From positions 25,112,384 through 25,176,383 of the forward strand of contig JABBOT010000003.1 in assembly GCA_016165875.1 (NCBI GenBank): DNA of 64,000 nucleotides, given 5' to 3'. Under the pieces are notes generated by a model. The model was given only the letters and a program-made list of their open reading frames with translations. It ran no database searches and was not told the DNA's origin. Made by a program: the position numbers and the translations under genes. This DNA comes from Acanthopleura granulata. Lineage: Eukaryota > Mollusca > Polyplacophora > Chitonida > Chitonidae. Below, in pieces: positions 13,801 through 22,566 of this stretch. Every line of letters begins with the position of its first letter. The first letter of the stretch is position 1.

Positions 13801-16800
13801 AAATAGATGGTTTTGCCAAGACTATTCCTTCATAAAGCTAAATGTGAGCTGAAGATAAATGCTCAGACAACAACTCAAGGTCTAATGTTTGAACTTAATC
13901 CAAGAATGCAAACAAAGTTTTAAAACTGTTATTAAAAGTTACAGCGGTGAAAAATTATCTCACTGGCATAACTTGTATAGATAAGTCAGCGCTACAACAT
14001 AACATAAGCTCTACGTGTTAGACCTCTGAGCTTTATTCTGAGAAAAGATCTACCATTGTCACATTGAAAAAAAAAAAAAACAAAAAAAAATCTCTTTTCT
14101 CACAAAACATCACCCTACTTCTGAATGACAAGCTAAAATTGAAAAATTGTACTCACACAACTGTGTTAAGTAAATATTTACCTACAAATAATTTAAGAAT
14201 TGATGACCCGTTTCAAATTTTCATGGATGTAAACTTACTAGGAGAAGTACAAACATGATATACTAATGGCAAAATAAATGGTATGCAACACACTAAAAAC
14301 AAAACAAATGGTACCATACACCTCAGTGTATCTAATATGTACACATATACATTAATTTTTAGTAAATCTGTACTATATATTCCCAACATACATTGTAATT
14401 AAGAAAGAAAACAAAACATTTAACTTACATCCCTTTCTGTTTTGCTTGAATCCATGGCTGATTTGCTTTGAGGCGGTGGTTTTTTTCAATACAGGGCCCA
14501 CACTGACAAATGACCTGTTTCTCATCAGCTTCTGAGAAATAAAACATATAATCTGATAATTAGCTTCAGCAACCAGGGTTCACAAACAATTCACAAGCTT
14601 TTCAGATGAAAACCTGGCTAGGTTGAATAAATGACTGGAGTTGATTGGATTCCACATTGGCAGTATTTCAGCCATGTCTGACAAGAAGATGTTACAATCA
14701 GTAAACAAGTGTTCTGACACCAGCAAGATAAAATACAAAATTATAACAGACATGAAACAGATGCTTTCTGAGCTCTCTCCAATAAACAGATGGAAAAGAA
14801 AGTTAGAGCTGAAAACAAAATTATGTCAGGCCAACACAGGAGACTTGAGGTTAGTTGCCTTTGTCAGCAAGCTTGCCTGGACTAAGACGGTTGAGGTAAT
14901 ATTCTTTTCACCCCAGTGACAGAGCAGTAGGCATTTTTATTTATTTATTTATTTATTTAATTGGTGTTTTATGCCATACTCAAGATTATTTCACTTATAC
15001 GGTGGTGGCTGGCATTATGGTGAGAGGAAAACTGGGCAGAGTCCAGGGAATACTACCCTGGTATGTATGGTTCAAGTATGGCCAAAATCAAGTTGACATT
15101 AAGCTGTTTTCACTGCTTCATCAAAATCGGATTCCGATTTTTTGTTAATTTTCAGGTAAAAAAGACACATTGTTTTATTGTTTATGTGAGATGCAATGTC
15201 GCAACTTGCACCTAAACACTGCAATCATTTTGATTTGTTTAAGGCCATCTTCAAAAAAATCTTTCTTGGGGGTAACCCCACCATATCAGGAAACAATATG
15301 GTTGACAGGAATGCTTTTTTCATTCGAGGTAATGAAAAATACAAGGATAATGATTTAAAACAAATTAATGTAGAGAAAAACTTAAAAACACTTTTTCCAC
15401 AAAATCCAACGAAAACTTCAGGAAAGGGCCTTTCTTTTAAAGGCCATTAAGTTAGGCCCAACAAACATATTTTTAATGATGGCCTAACTTGTTCTGTTCA
15501 GTGTTTAGCTATCTGTGCCTTTCAGATGCCCATTGATGTGAAAGTCAGTTTTGTTGGTTCTCATATCATTATTTTGCCCCAAAACGCAAGTGTGCTTTAC
15601 ACACACATATATTTGGGTAACATGGGTATTTACCTACGGAGTCGTAAAAGTGATAAACAGAAAAAAAAAACTATCAACACAAATGTTGAAGTTTGACGTA
15701 TGCTTTTTGTGCTCACAAGATAATTGACCAATAGAAACGCACAACTATCTTCTGAGCATGACTTAATAACGATCTTGTGCGTACGACATAATAAAGATGT
15801 CGAGAACATGAGATAATCTTTATGCTGTGCGAACACCTTAGCAAAGATGTCGTGCGCACGACTTAACAATTATCTCATTCTTCTCAACATCTTTCTTCTG
15901 TCGTGTGCACAGGATCTTTACTAAGTTGAGCTCATGAGATAATTTTGCGTTTCTACTGATCAATTACCTCAACAACATGACTCAATGAAGATGTCGTGTG
16001 CTCGACTTGTTAAAAAATAAAAAAGACGCACACAAGAAAACTTAAATAGTTTTTTTTTCTTACCAATATTTTTCTTTCATACCATGTTACTTTTACGATT
16101 CTGTATTTGCCTATTATTTTCTCTGAAAATCCATGAGTTGAATACTTAAGAGTGACAAAGTAAGGTATAAGCAATCAAAAATGCCTGTAGACAGGAGAAG
16201 TCATTGAAATATCTACTATTCAACAGACGTCAGAATATCAAATAATTAGGTAGACTAGTCTTTAGACCCTCTCTATTCCCAAGTCGTCTGATGTGTCATT
16301 CTGATCTTTAGGCTGGCTCCTGGCCTAGGCCATTTAGACAGGTGTATATAAAAGTGTAAAGTGTATAACTATTAAATCAGCTCTGACTTTTCAGACGACA
16401 GGCAGAGTGGAAATCAAGGATGTTCCCTATTTCTCATTTTTTAGAAAACAAGGAAGTGGAACAATTTCTATTTTCACCTGCGAAAATGCTAATATTGTAA
16501 TGCATTATTTCCTCATCAGGTGCCAGCTTCCAACATATTTTTTTTCATGTGGTCAAACTATACAGAAAGCCTTAAACTGAAAGATAGTGCTTGTTCAAAG
16601 TTAAGTTTGCCTAACAGGTTGGATAATTTTATGTTCATTTCGATAAAGTATTTTTTCTAACAGCTACTACGACAGTGAAAAATGGCAATTGAACATGGAA
16701 CGCAGTCATTGTGTATGGGCTGTGACGTATATGTTCCAAGCGTGGGACACTCGTCACCTGATACTGTAGTAAGCTATCAGGGTTTTGGTCGAAACTTAGG

Positions 16801-19171
16801 TATATATGTAAATTTATAACATGAAATGATCAAGAAACTCACTCCCGCCATAACACAATGATCTTGAAATACTTATCAGTGTTGTTCACTCATGTACATG
16901 TACTTGTTATCATTATAATATATAACATTAAAACAGTGAGCTGTCTCTACGCTATTACATGTTACATTGACCATCGACTCAGAACATTTTTTTTACAGCT
17001 TCTAAACAGTTGATGTATCCTAGTTCTCTGATTGGCCAATCCCTTATAAGCTTAAAAGCGCATGCGCCTTCAGATCCCCACTTGGCAGCTGGTTACTCCA
17101 CACTTGAAAGAAAGTTAAATCAGCAAAAAATTCATACGAATTCAAACAGTTTTTTGCTTTCAAGAGAGAATTTTATAATCTTTTCAATAAACAGTGCCTC
17201 AGTCATGAGCTGTCTTTCACCTTAAACACTAAGTACAAAGTTGCAAAACAGGGCGATAAGAGTTAAAATGAGAAAGGACAATCGCTCTTGTATTAAGGAC
17301 ATGCCTGGCAAACCTTCATGACATTTCCATATTTCTAAACTCATCAACAAGTGTCTAGACAGATGTCCTTCTGATATCTGCCCTCGGCAAATTGAAGCTA
17401 ACAGCCACAAAAGTAACAGCCACCATGCTATTCCCTGAAGAACTCTTTGACAAGCGATTTTTTTTAAAAAACTGTGCACACCCTGGGGAATCGTTTGCAT
17501 GAGGTCAAGTTTTCTGATGTTTTGACTGCCATTCATAATGTGGCGAGGGCATTATGTCTACTGTCATCACATAACAATAAACGGAATCTTGCACAAACTT
17601 GAAGTTTTCTAATGATAAAATCCAACAAATCACACTTGAATGATGGCAAGAATAAGTGTTAGATGACATAAAACTTAGCCTGAAGTGTTTGGTCCGTTGG
17701 CTTCACGGGGTTGATTACCTCAATGAGAAATGACCACCCTAATTCTTCAACCTTTTCAACCGCTTCTGCAACCCATATTTTGAAACATTGTGACAGAACT
17801 ATGGAGTCTAGAGAAATAGTTTGCACAGTTTTATGTGACTGTTGACCTGTTATAACGTATATGACCACCGCCCTGTCTTCTTCCATAAGGTTACCTTAAA
17901 CACCTCTGTACTTCCAGTGCTGTCCTCAATATATCGAAGTTATATTAACCAATAAAAAGAATCTGTCCATACTCACAGACGTCTAAGCTGTCAATTCCAG
18001 ATAGTTGTCCCCATGTGTCATCACTGGTAAAATTACACATGAGCGTAAAACTTGTTGTAAATGTAGGTCCAACCGCCATATTTGAAATGCATAATCATCA
18101 TAGCACGGGGAAATATGAATACAAGGGAGATAACGGAGAGGAAATTTTATTGTCTAGCTTTAAATGACTGACACCACTAGCATGTTTTGTACATAAATCT
18201 TTTTATTGATAAATTTTCCTCTTAGATCCGCTTGAGGTCATTACTTGTGAGAATGATCCTAAGGGATTAGCCCATTTGTCGCACAAAAGGACAAGCTTGT
18301 CGAGTATAGAGGCAGTGGTATCCTTGTGATATATGAGTGTACGGTTCAGGCAGTGTGAGAAGTATGCATTCAAACATGGCAGTTGCTCCTAAAATTTGTC
18401 TAAGTTACAGTTTCATGCTTGTATGGATTTACCATTGGTGAGAAATCATGACATCTAGCTGGAACTGAAAGCTGAGATGTCTATGACTACGGACACAACC
18501 TTTTTGATGGCCTCAAACTTGGTGTATTGAGTACGACTAGAGAAATTCAGAATTGTTCAAGGTAGGCTTATGGAAAATGACAGGGCTGTGATCGTATACG
18601 TTATCACAGCCAAATCATTTTTGGCGTCATTTTCATAATCATTGTTTGCATAAATACCACTGAAAAAAGTTCTCTGGTGGTTGAAACGGTTGAAGATTTA
18701 CAGTACGTAAGGCATGCTTTGTGTACGAAATGGCCTGAAAGTGATTGATACATTTTACTGATAACAACAACTGCTCGAGTACAGACAAAAATCATGAATT
18801 GATGTTGTTATGAACTGTAGGTAACAATAATTTGGTACTGACATCGTCACTCAGCTATAAGCCATTTCGAGAAAAACGCCATGAAAAATTGATAAAGAGT
18901 GATACAAAATATTCAACAGCTGTGAGCGTCATCACGTCACAGAAAGTGAAACGTGTTAGTTGAGCACTCAAAACAACAACAACATTACGAGAAAAGGATG
19001 AAAACAGAAAAAGCACACAGGTAGTAACCTCATTCTAAATGCAGTACCTTTCTTGACTTTGCGCGGCCATAAGTAATAGGTAGCTGGTATAAGAACAAGT
19101 CCCCAAAATGACAAGAGGAAGTAAAAGAAGGTTCCTCCTTCTTCGTCGTACTCGAATTGCATGCCAGCCAT
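1809..19171 (-). CDS. SEC63: SEC63, ER translocon J-domain protein (19 coding exons)
   Basis: Exons (minus strand): 19048-19171, 14429-14531, 13098-13212, 11963-12078, 11024-11085, 10176-10234, 9708-9758, 9337-9445, 8754-8848, 8072-8207, 7205-7297, 6641-6786, 6149-6296, 5453-5619, 4612-4785, 3644-3880, 2988-3086, 2488-2592, 1809-1937. All have GT-AG sites and matching phases, giving 755 aa (human about 760). SEC63 is an ER-membrane partner of SEC61/SEC62; its luminal J domain recruits the Hsp70 BiP for protein import. Visible features: N-terminus MAGMQFEYDEE with a first membrane segment (about 14-35), a second (78-93), a J domain with HPD at 133-135, a third membrane segment (about 193-212), then the Sec63/Brl region with ENCMKLSQM and VLDDEDS. 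A Lys-rich linker (about 520-545), an acidic stretch (567-630), a Brl C-terminal part with ADRK, and a Glu/Asp-rich tail follow. The start matches the family N-terminus. Introns carry SINEs, a minisatellite and a nested gene. Confidence 0.97.
3117..3290 (-). mobile_element. SINE 3' fragment, reverse orientation
   Basis: Read on the minus strand this ends with the tail common to the SINEs in this window (a diverged AAACACCAGTTCAC followed by TAAATAAATA). It is preceded by the GG..CCTCCxCCATAA block, here expanded into a G-run at about 3196-3207. The tRNA-like head is missing, so it is a 5'-truncated copy in a SEC63 intron. Confidence 0.6.
3370..3481. repeat. 57-bp direct tandem duplication
   Basis: A block starting GAAGCCCTACAACCTAACAT occurs at 3370 and again at 3427 with almost no differences. 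It lies in the SEC63 intron just downstream of the exon at 3644-3880. The near identity implies a recent duplication. Confidence 0.85.
3953..4010 (-). mobile_element. Short SINE tail remnant
   Basis: GATTGGTGTTTTAATGACAG followed by CTCGAGAATTTTTCAC is the reverse complement of the SINE tail shared by other copies here, strongly truncated. It lies in a SEC63 intron. Confidence 0.4.
4066..4215 (-). mobile_element. SINE 3' half, reverse orientation
   Basis: It starts (plus strand) with ATTTATTTATTTATTTGATT and continues into the CTCAAGAATA...GGCTGCCAGCATTATGG block and GGTGGGAGGAAACTGG, the reverse complement of the shared SINE body. The tRNA-like head is lost or diverged. It lies in a SEC63 intron. 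Confidence 0.7.
10762..10915. repeat. Diverged about 58-bp repeat with CCAATC cores
   Basis: CCAATCCAAAACAC, CCAATCACAAACAC and CCAATCAGAAGGAC follow one another at roughly 57-62 bp spacing, each with a similar ACATCAGAG-type flank. It looks like an old tandem triplication inside a SEC63 intron. Copies are much diverged. Confidence 0.35.
12212..12239 (+). repeat. (A)28 homopolymer
   Basis: An uninterrupted run of 28 A lies in SEC63 intron 3. Such runs are prone to sequencing and assembly length errors. Confidence 0.95.
12477..12992. repeat. 30-bp minisatellite, about 17 units, in SEC63 intron 3
   Basis: The unit reads about TAAGACTGGTGGATATGGAG plus TGCCTGATTT, 30 bp long, repeated about 17 times without indels. 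Variants at a few sites (AAGAC/AAGTC/AACAT; GGATAT/GGATAC/AGATGT) form an order that itself repeats: units 5-8 and 9-12 are nearly the same, giving a 120-bp higher-order duplication. Because the period is a multiple of 3 and stop codons are rare in the unit, long open frames appear on both strands. They have no splice or start context and are not taken as genes. Confidence 0.95.
13350..13606 (+). mobile_element. Full-length tRNA-derived SINE
   Basis: The copy starts with a tRNA-like head (GGCCTCCATGGCTGAGGTGG, box A-like TGGCTGAGGTGG), has a body of about 190 bp and ends ATATTCTTGAGTACAGCATA then AAACACCAATCAAATAAATA. A possible 8-bp target duplication, AACTTCAG, lies at about 13335 and just after the tail. 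It sits in SEC63 intron 2. SINEs are non-autonomous and depend on a LINE for movement. Confidence 0.9.
14934..15062 (-). mobile_element. SINE 3' part, reverse orientation
   Basis: TTTATTTATTTATTTATTTA, then ATTGGTGTTTTATGCCATAC, CTCAAGATTATTTCACTTAT and GGCTGGCATTATGGTGAGAG are the reverse complement of the shared SINE 3' half. The copy is 5'-truncated and lies in SEC63 intron 1. Confidence 0.8.
15719..15968. mobile_element. Foldback/MITE-like element with about 25-bp inverted ends
   Basis: The left end, GATAATTGACCAATAGAAAC, is matched in reverse at the right end by TTTCTACTGATCAATTACC. The interior is full of alternating AAGATGTCGTG and GAGATAATCTT-type words and includes a perfect 14-nt palindrome, GTCGTGCGCACGAC, at 15849-15862. 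No coding capacity is seen. The structure fits a short non-autonomous DNA transposon in SEC63 intron 1. Confidence 0.7.
16628..17200 (+). repeat. Dispersed repeat A, copy 1 (about 570 bp)
   Basis: This block aligns by eye over its whole length with 30117-30683. Shared landmarks in order are AAGTATTTTTTCTAACAGCT, GGCTGTGACGTA, CATGAAATGATC, TCTCTGATTGG, CTTCAGATCCCCA and AATTCATACAA. No long ORF or clear LTR ends are visible. It is probably an unclassified non-autonomous element. Confidence 0.75.
17659..18079 (-). CDS. Small two-exon candidate gene nested in SEC63 intron 1
   Basis: Proposed exons 17977-18079 and 17659-17894 (minus strand) give 112 aa. The start ATG lies in AATATGGCGG, like a YY1-type start-site motif. 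The donor is T|GTGAGT. The acceptor (TTTAAG|GTAACC) has a weak pyrimidine tract, and the phases (1 to 1) agree. The predicted protein starts MAVGPTFTTSFTLMCNFTSD and contains LMEEDRAVVIYVITG. I recognise no family, signal peptide or membrane segment. Support comes mainly from the diverged inverted copy at 18358-18720, where the same start region and the ENDRAVIVYVITA-like block are still visible. It could be a lineage-specific gene, a captured gene fragment, or part of a mobile element. The acceptor is the least certain point. Confidence 0.4.
18358..18720 (+). pseudogene. Decayed inverted copy of the nested small gene
   Basis: Reading the plus strand, an ATGGCAGTTGCTCCT start at 18376 aligns with the start of the minus-strand gene at 18079, and GGAAAATGACAGGGCTGTGA at about 18570 aligns with its second exon. 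GGTTGAAACGGTTGAAGAT at about 18681 matches further on. The reading frame is broken by an early TGA, the splice donor is altered (TGTGAGT to TATGACT) and the 3' part has deletions. The two copies are head to head, about 290 bp apart. Confidence 0.65.
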
Positions 19172-19893
19172 GTTGCCGACTGACAGCACAAAAGTTCCCC
19201 AACACGTCACTGCGAGCAGTTCACAGCGCAAAGTGAAACGTCATTCACTTCGCCGGTCTTTCGGCAATCTCCGTTGACAACCCATATTCTCAAGCGGTGG
19301 TGGAAACATTGTGTGAGCACCAACAGGTCGCTTTCAAACCTTTATCCCATCGAGATTCACAGTTGATAAAGTACAAATAAGTTCTGAAAGATAACTATGA
19401 AGGTTACTGCCTCAAAGAGATTTCTGAATGAGCAATGTGGGAAGACTTCAAAACGAGTTTCGGTAGTCCGAGGCTCTCCGAAAATATACGGATGTAAACG
19501 AAGTTAGCTCTTATCGTATTTCGGGAAATCCCAAACGGAGGTACCGAAGGGCAAGATTTCAGTAGGGCACAACTAACACAGCGGTATCTTTGAAAAGGCT
19601 AGGACCTGCATGTTTGTACTGAAATTGTAGAAAAGTAAATTGGTTTGTTATATAGAAGCGAGATAATGTATTCAATCGCCCAGTAATTCCATACTTTCTC
19701 TGCGTGTTGTATAGTACATAGCTAGTCCAGTACAGACGAGAGGTTTCTGTCCACAAGTATCTACCAATTTGATACAAGGGCTTGTGATGCAAATGAACAA
19801 TACAACCATCAGGGGCCACTTTCATCAAAGGTCGTATAATATTTTTTTGTTGTGAATTGTTGTACATCACGTTGTACTATAATAAACCGAATT

Positions 19894-20067
19894 CGCATTG
19901 CAAAAGTCTCGAGGTCATGCTGGTTTTGGACGAAATAGGGTGGGGGCTCTCGCGAACTACCGTGATTTCACGAATGTTAACAATGTTTTTTGTTGTTGTT
20001 GGGCGCGAGAGCCCTAGCGCTGTCTTGTCCAAAACCAACGCCATCTCAAGAGACTTCTGCAATGCCA
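19894..20067. mobile_element. Foldback element with about 60-bp inverted arms
   Basis: Left arm 19894-19955 (CGCATTGCAAAAGTCTCGAG ... GGTTTTGGACGAAATAGGG ... GGGCTCTCGCG) pairs with right arm 20003-20067 (GCGCGAGAGCCCTAGCG ... TGTCCAAAACCAACGC ... GAGACTTCTGCAATG). The loop is only about 50 bp and includes TTTTTTGTTGTTGTTG. It is a classic MITE-like hairpin just upstream of SEC63, without coding capacity. Confidence 0.85.
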
Positions 20068-20712
20068 GTTCGGCATATAAGCCAGATAGTGGTTTCGAGT
20101 AGCTCATAACTGTGCATGAGCAGAACATGACATACGGTAGATAAATAAAAGCACATGGTCATTCATGCCATTCTTTTAACGTTACAGACTTCGAAGACTT
20201 CCCACCATAGAGCGCTGTTCTAATTTTTTTTTTCTGTGTTTTTCAATGAGTTTTCCACTTGAAACAATCTTAAGAATCCATGAATAGTCTCAAATGTCAA
20301 ACAGACACATGAACGGCACGAAATGGGTCTGAATTGTGTGTGACTGCATACCGTTACAATGATTTTTAACTCAACCATGAACTGTTTGTCCACCAGTGAA
20401 GGAGCTCTGGTCATGCGCAGTCGAAACAGCTATCTGGCTTGTTTACAATGTTGCCTGTTTTGTGAACGAGACGTATACGTGTTGTATGATGTATCATAAT
20501 TGTCGTAAGGTCATAATGATCATACACATCATACATTTTCAAGAAAGTGGCCCCCTGGCCCATAACCATGGAGGTTGCATGGTCAAATCCATGTGGATTT
20601 CAGCTGCAGCCATAAGTCAAGAGGTTTATCGGGTACTGTTACTAGGTGAAGGTCATAGGTTTACTGACTGAACACAGGTGTTTTTCCTCACATGAAAATG
20701 ACTGCTGTACTC

Positions 20713-22408
20713 CTTTAAGTATACTAGAACCCCTTATAAGCAAAAGTTCACATTTTGCTTTGTGTAGCCCAATACATGGATCAGATATGGCCATATGTAT
20801 ATATATTCTGAAAGCTAAATGACTGCTGATTTCAAAAAAGGTTTTAATATTTACCCTTAGCCTAACCTTAATATTAATCAAAATAAACAGAAAGTTCGAA
20901 AAAAATCAGAGCTGTTTTTTAGAATGCTGTTTTTTTTGGGCCAATTTTCAAAATTTTCTCATTTTTATCTCCTAAGAGAATAAATTACTATTTAAACTAA
21001 AAAATGGTGCCACAGATTTTTAATATTCATCTTAGATTGTAGATCTTTGATTGAAACTTTGATATTCTTTGACTAATATCATTAAAACTAGAAAAGATGT
21101 CAAAAAATTGTGGCACCATTTTTTAACTGAGGCATGTAGCTACATGTGCCAAGTTTCAAAGCATTATGTTGGAAAATAAGCGAGTATTTCATCACACCAC
21201 CACTCAAAAATAGAAAGGAAGAAAAGGGCATTTTGTGTCATTAATTCCTTTGCCAATTAATTTTATTCAAGAATTGCCCTGCCTCTAGTTAAAATATGCA
21301 CATATCAACCTACTTATGTTGAAAGAAAAGGGATAAAAAAATACAAAGTTATTTCAGAAGAGGGGCCCATACGACCTAAACGGGTATAGGCAATTTTTTA
21401 TGATGTGCATGGTAATTGGATAAATGATCTTTTGATCTGGAATTCTTACAAGGCCATAGGATGTGCAATGTCAGAGAAACCAGACTCTACGCAGTTCAGT
21501 ATTAGGGTTGAGACACATTTTTGTGTGTGAAATATGGTTCCCTTTATTATTACAATCAACGGCTAAGCATTTGTGACCTCGGGGAATAATCCCTGATGTA
21601 TTCCACTACCACTTGCTCATTGAAAATGCCTTTACAATCAGAATTGTTTCATGACAACAAGGAAAACAGGTGATTTAACTCTACTTCTATATGGCAAAAT
21701 GGTGAACAAAGTACTGCTGACGTCACACTGGAAACAGATGTCTTCTCAGGTGGTAGAAATATCTCACCCTTGATTGGTTAAACTTGAGAGCGTGGCAGCC
21801 CATTTGATTTTCCCCACATGGAGGTTTTTGTTTACGTTGAAATGTGATATCTTGGTTAATGTACATCACAAAAGTAAAAAGGGACTTTTTTAAACTGTGA
21901 ATAGTATTCTTTATCAATACATGTATAGAACTGGTCCAGTGTTGTCTTTTTTTTTTAAATGTTAAAACTTACCATGCACCATGAAAGCATAAATTGGTGT
22001 TTTATCGTGACAGTTCTATGCAAAACCTGCTAGAATGTGTTTATCACCCCTCCTCCAATGGCAAGCTGGTAGGATGATTACGGCTGTTGTTTTAGTTAAT
22101 AAATCTGCTGGAGTAGTCTGAGTAATCTGTCTCAGTAGCAGGAGGCAATATACATTTACCAGAGGCTTGGCTATTCACAGCAGGGAAACCCACTTTAATG
22201 AGTTAATCCTCCTAATCAGGGGGAACTAAGAGCACACAACTGCCTTGGTTCACAACATGTTATGCTTTTTGTCAAATTTAAGGTATTTACGATTCCAATT
22301 TAGTTTTCAACTATAATTGAGAGGAAAGATGGGCATGTGGAGAGTAAGAGTGTGAATTTAAAAAATTTGACCAAATTTCGCCTCTAAGGGGTTGCAGTAT
22401 CCTTAAAG
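20713..22408 (+). mobile_element. About 1.7-kb TIR-bounded non-autonomous repeat B
   Basis: The left end, CTTTAAGTATACTAGAACCC, is the inverted match of the right end, GGGGTTGCAGTATCCTTAAAG: 24 bp with about 4 differences. Two internal blocks, about 20890-21240 (ATCAGAGCTGTTTTTTAGAA ...) and about 22275-22408 (AAATTTAAGGTATTTACGAT ...), recur in the same order and orientation at 50170-50470 and 54115-54250. No transposase reading frame is visible. A DNA-transposon derivative is the simplest reading. Confidence 0.6.
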
Positions 22409-22566
22409 TGAAAATTGCATCTTACCTCCCCACTCTTTCCTCTCCACATAAACCTGGTCACAATCATATAAGTGGAAAATTAGAGTATTGTGGCCAATCA
22501 AGAAGTCTTACAAATAAATAAAACTGTTTTTTTTTTTTTCCTTTTACAGCTGACATTGATTTCAGA

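Larger units (their letters stand above)
19172..22566. other. Divergent intergenic region between SEC63 and the next gene
   Basis: SEC63 reads leftward from 19171 and the next gene rightward from 22567, so promoters of both are expected here. No TATA box is obvious close to 19171. Most of the interval is occupied by a foldback element (19894-20067) and a TIR-bounded repeat (20713-22408). A likely 5' UTR acceptor of the right-hand gene is the T-rich tract ending TTTTACAG at about 22549; its first non-coding exon is not identified. Confidence 0.5.
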
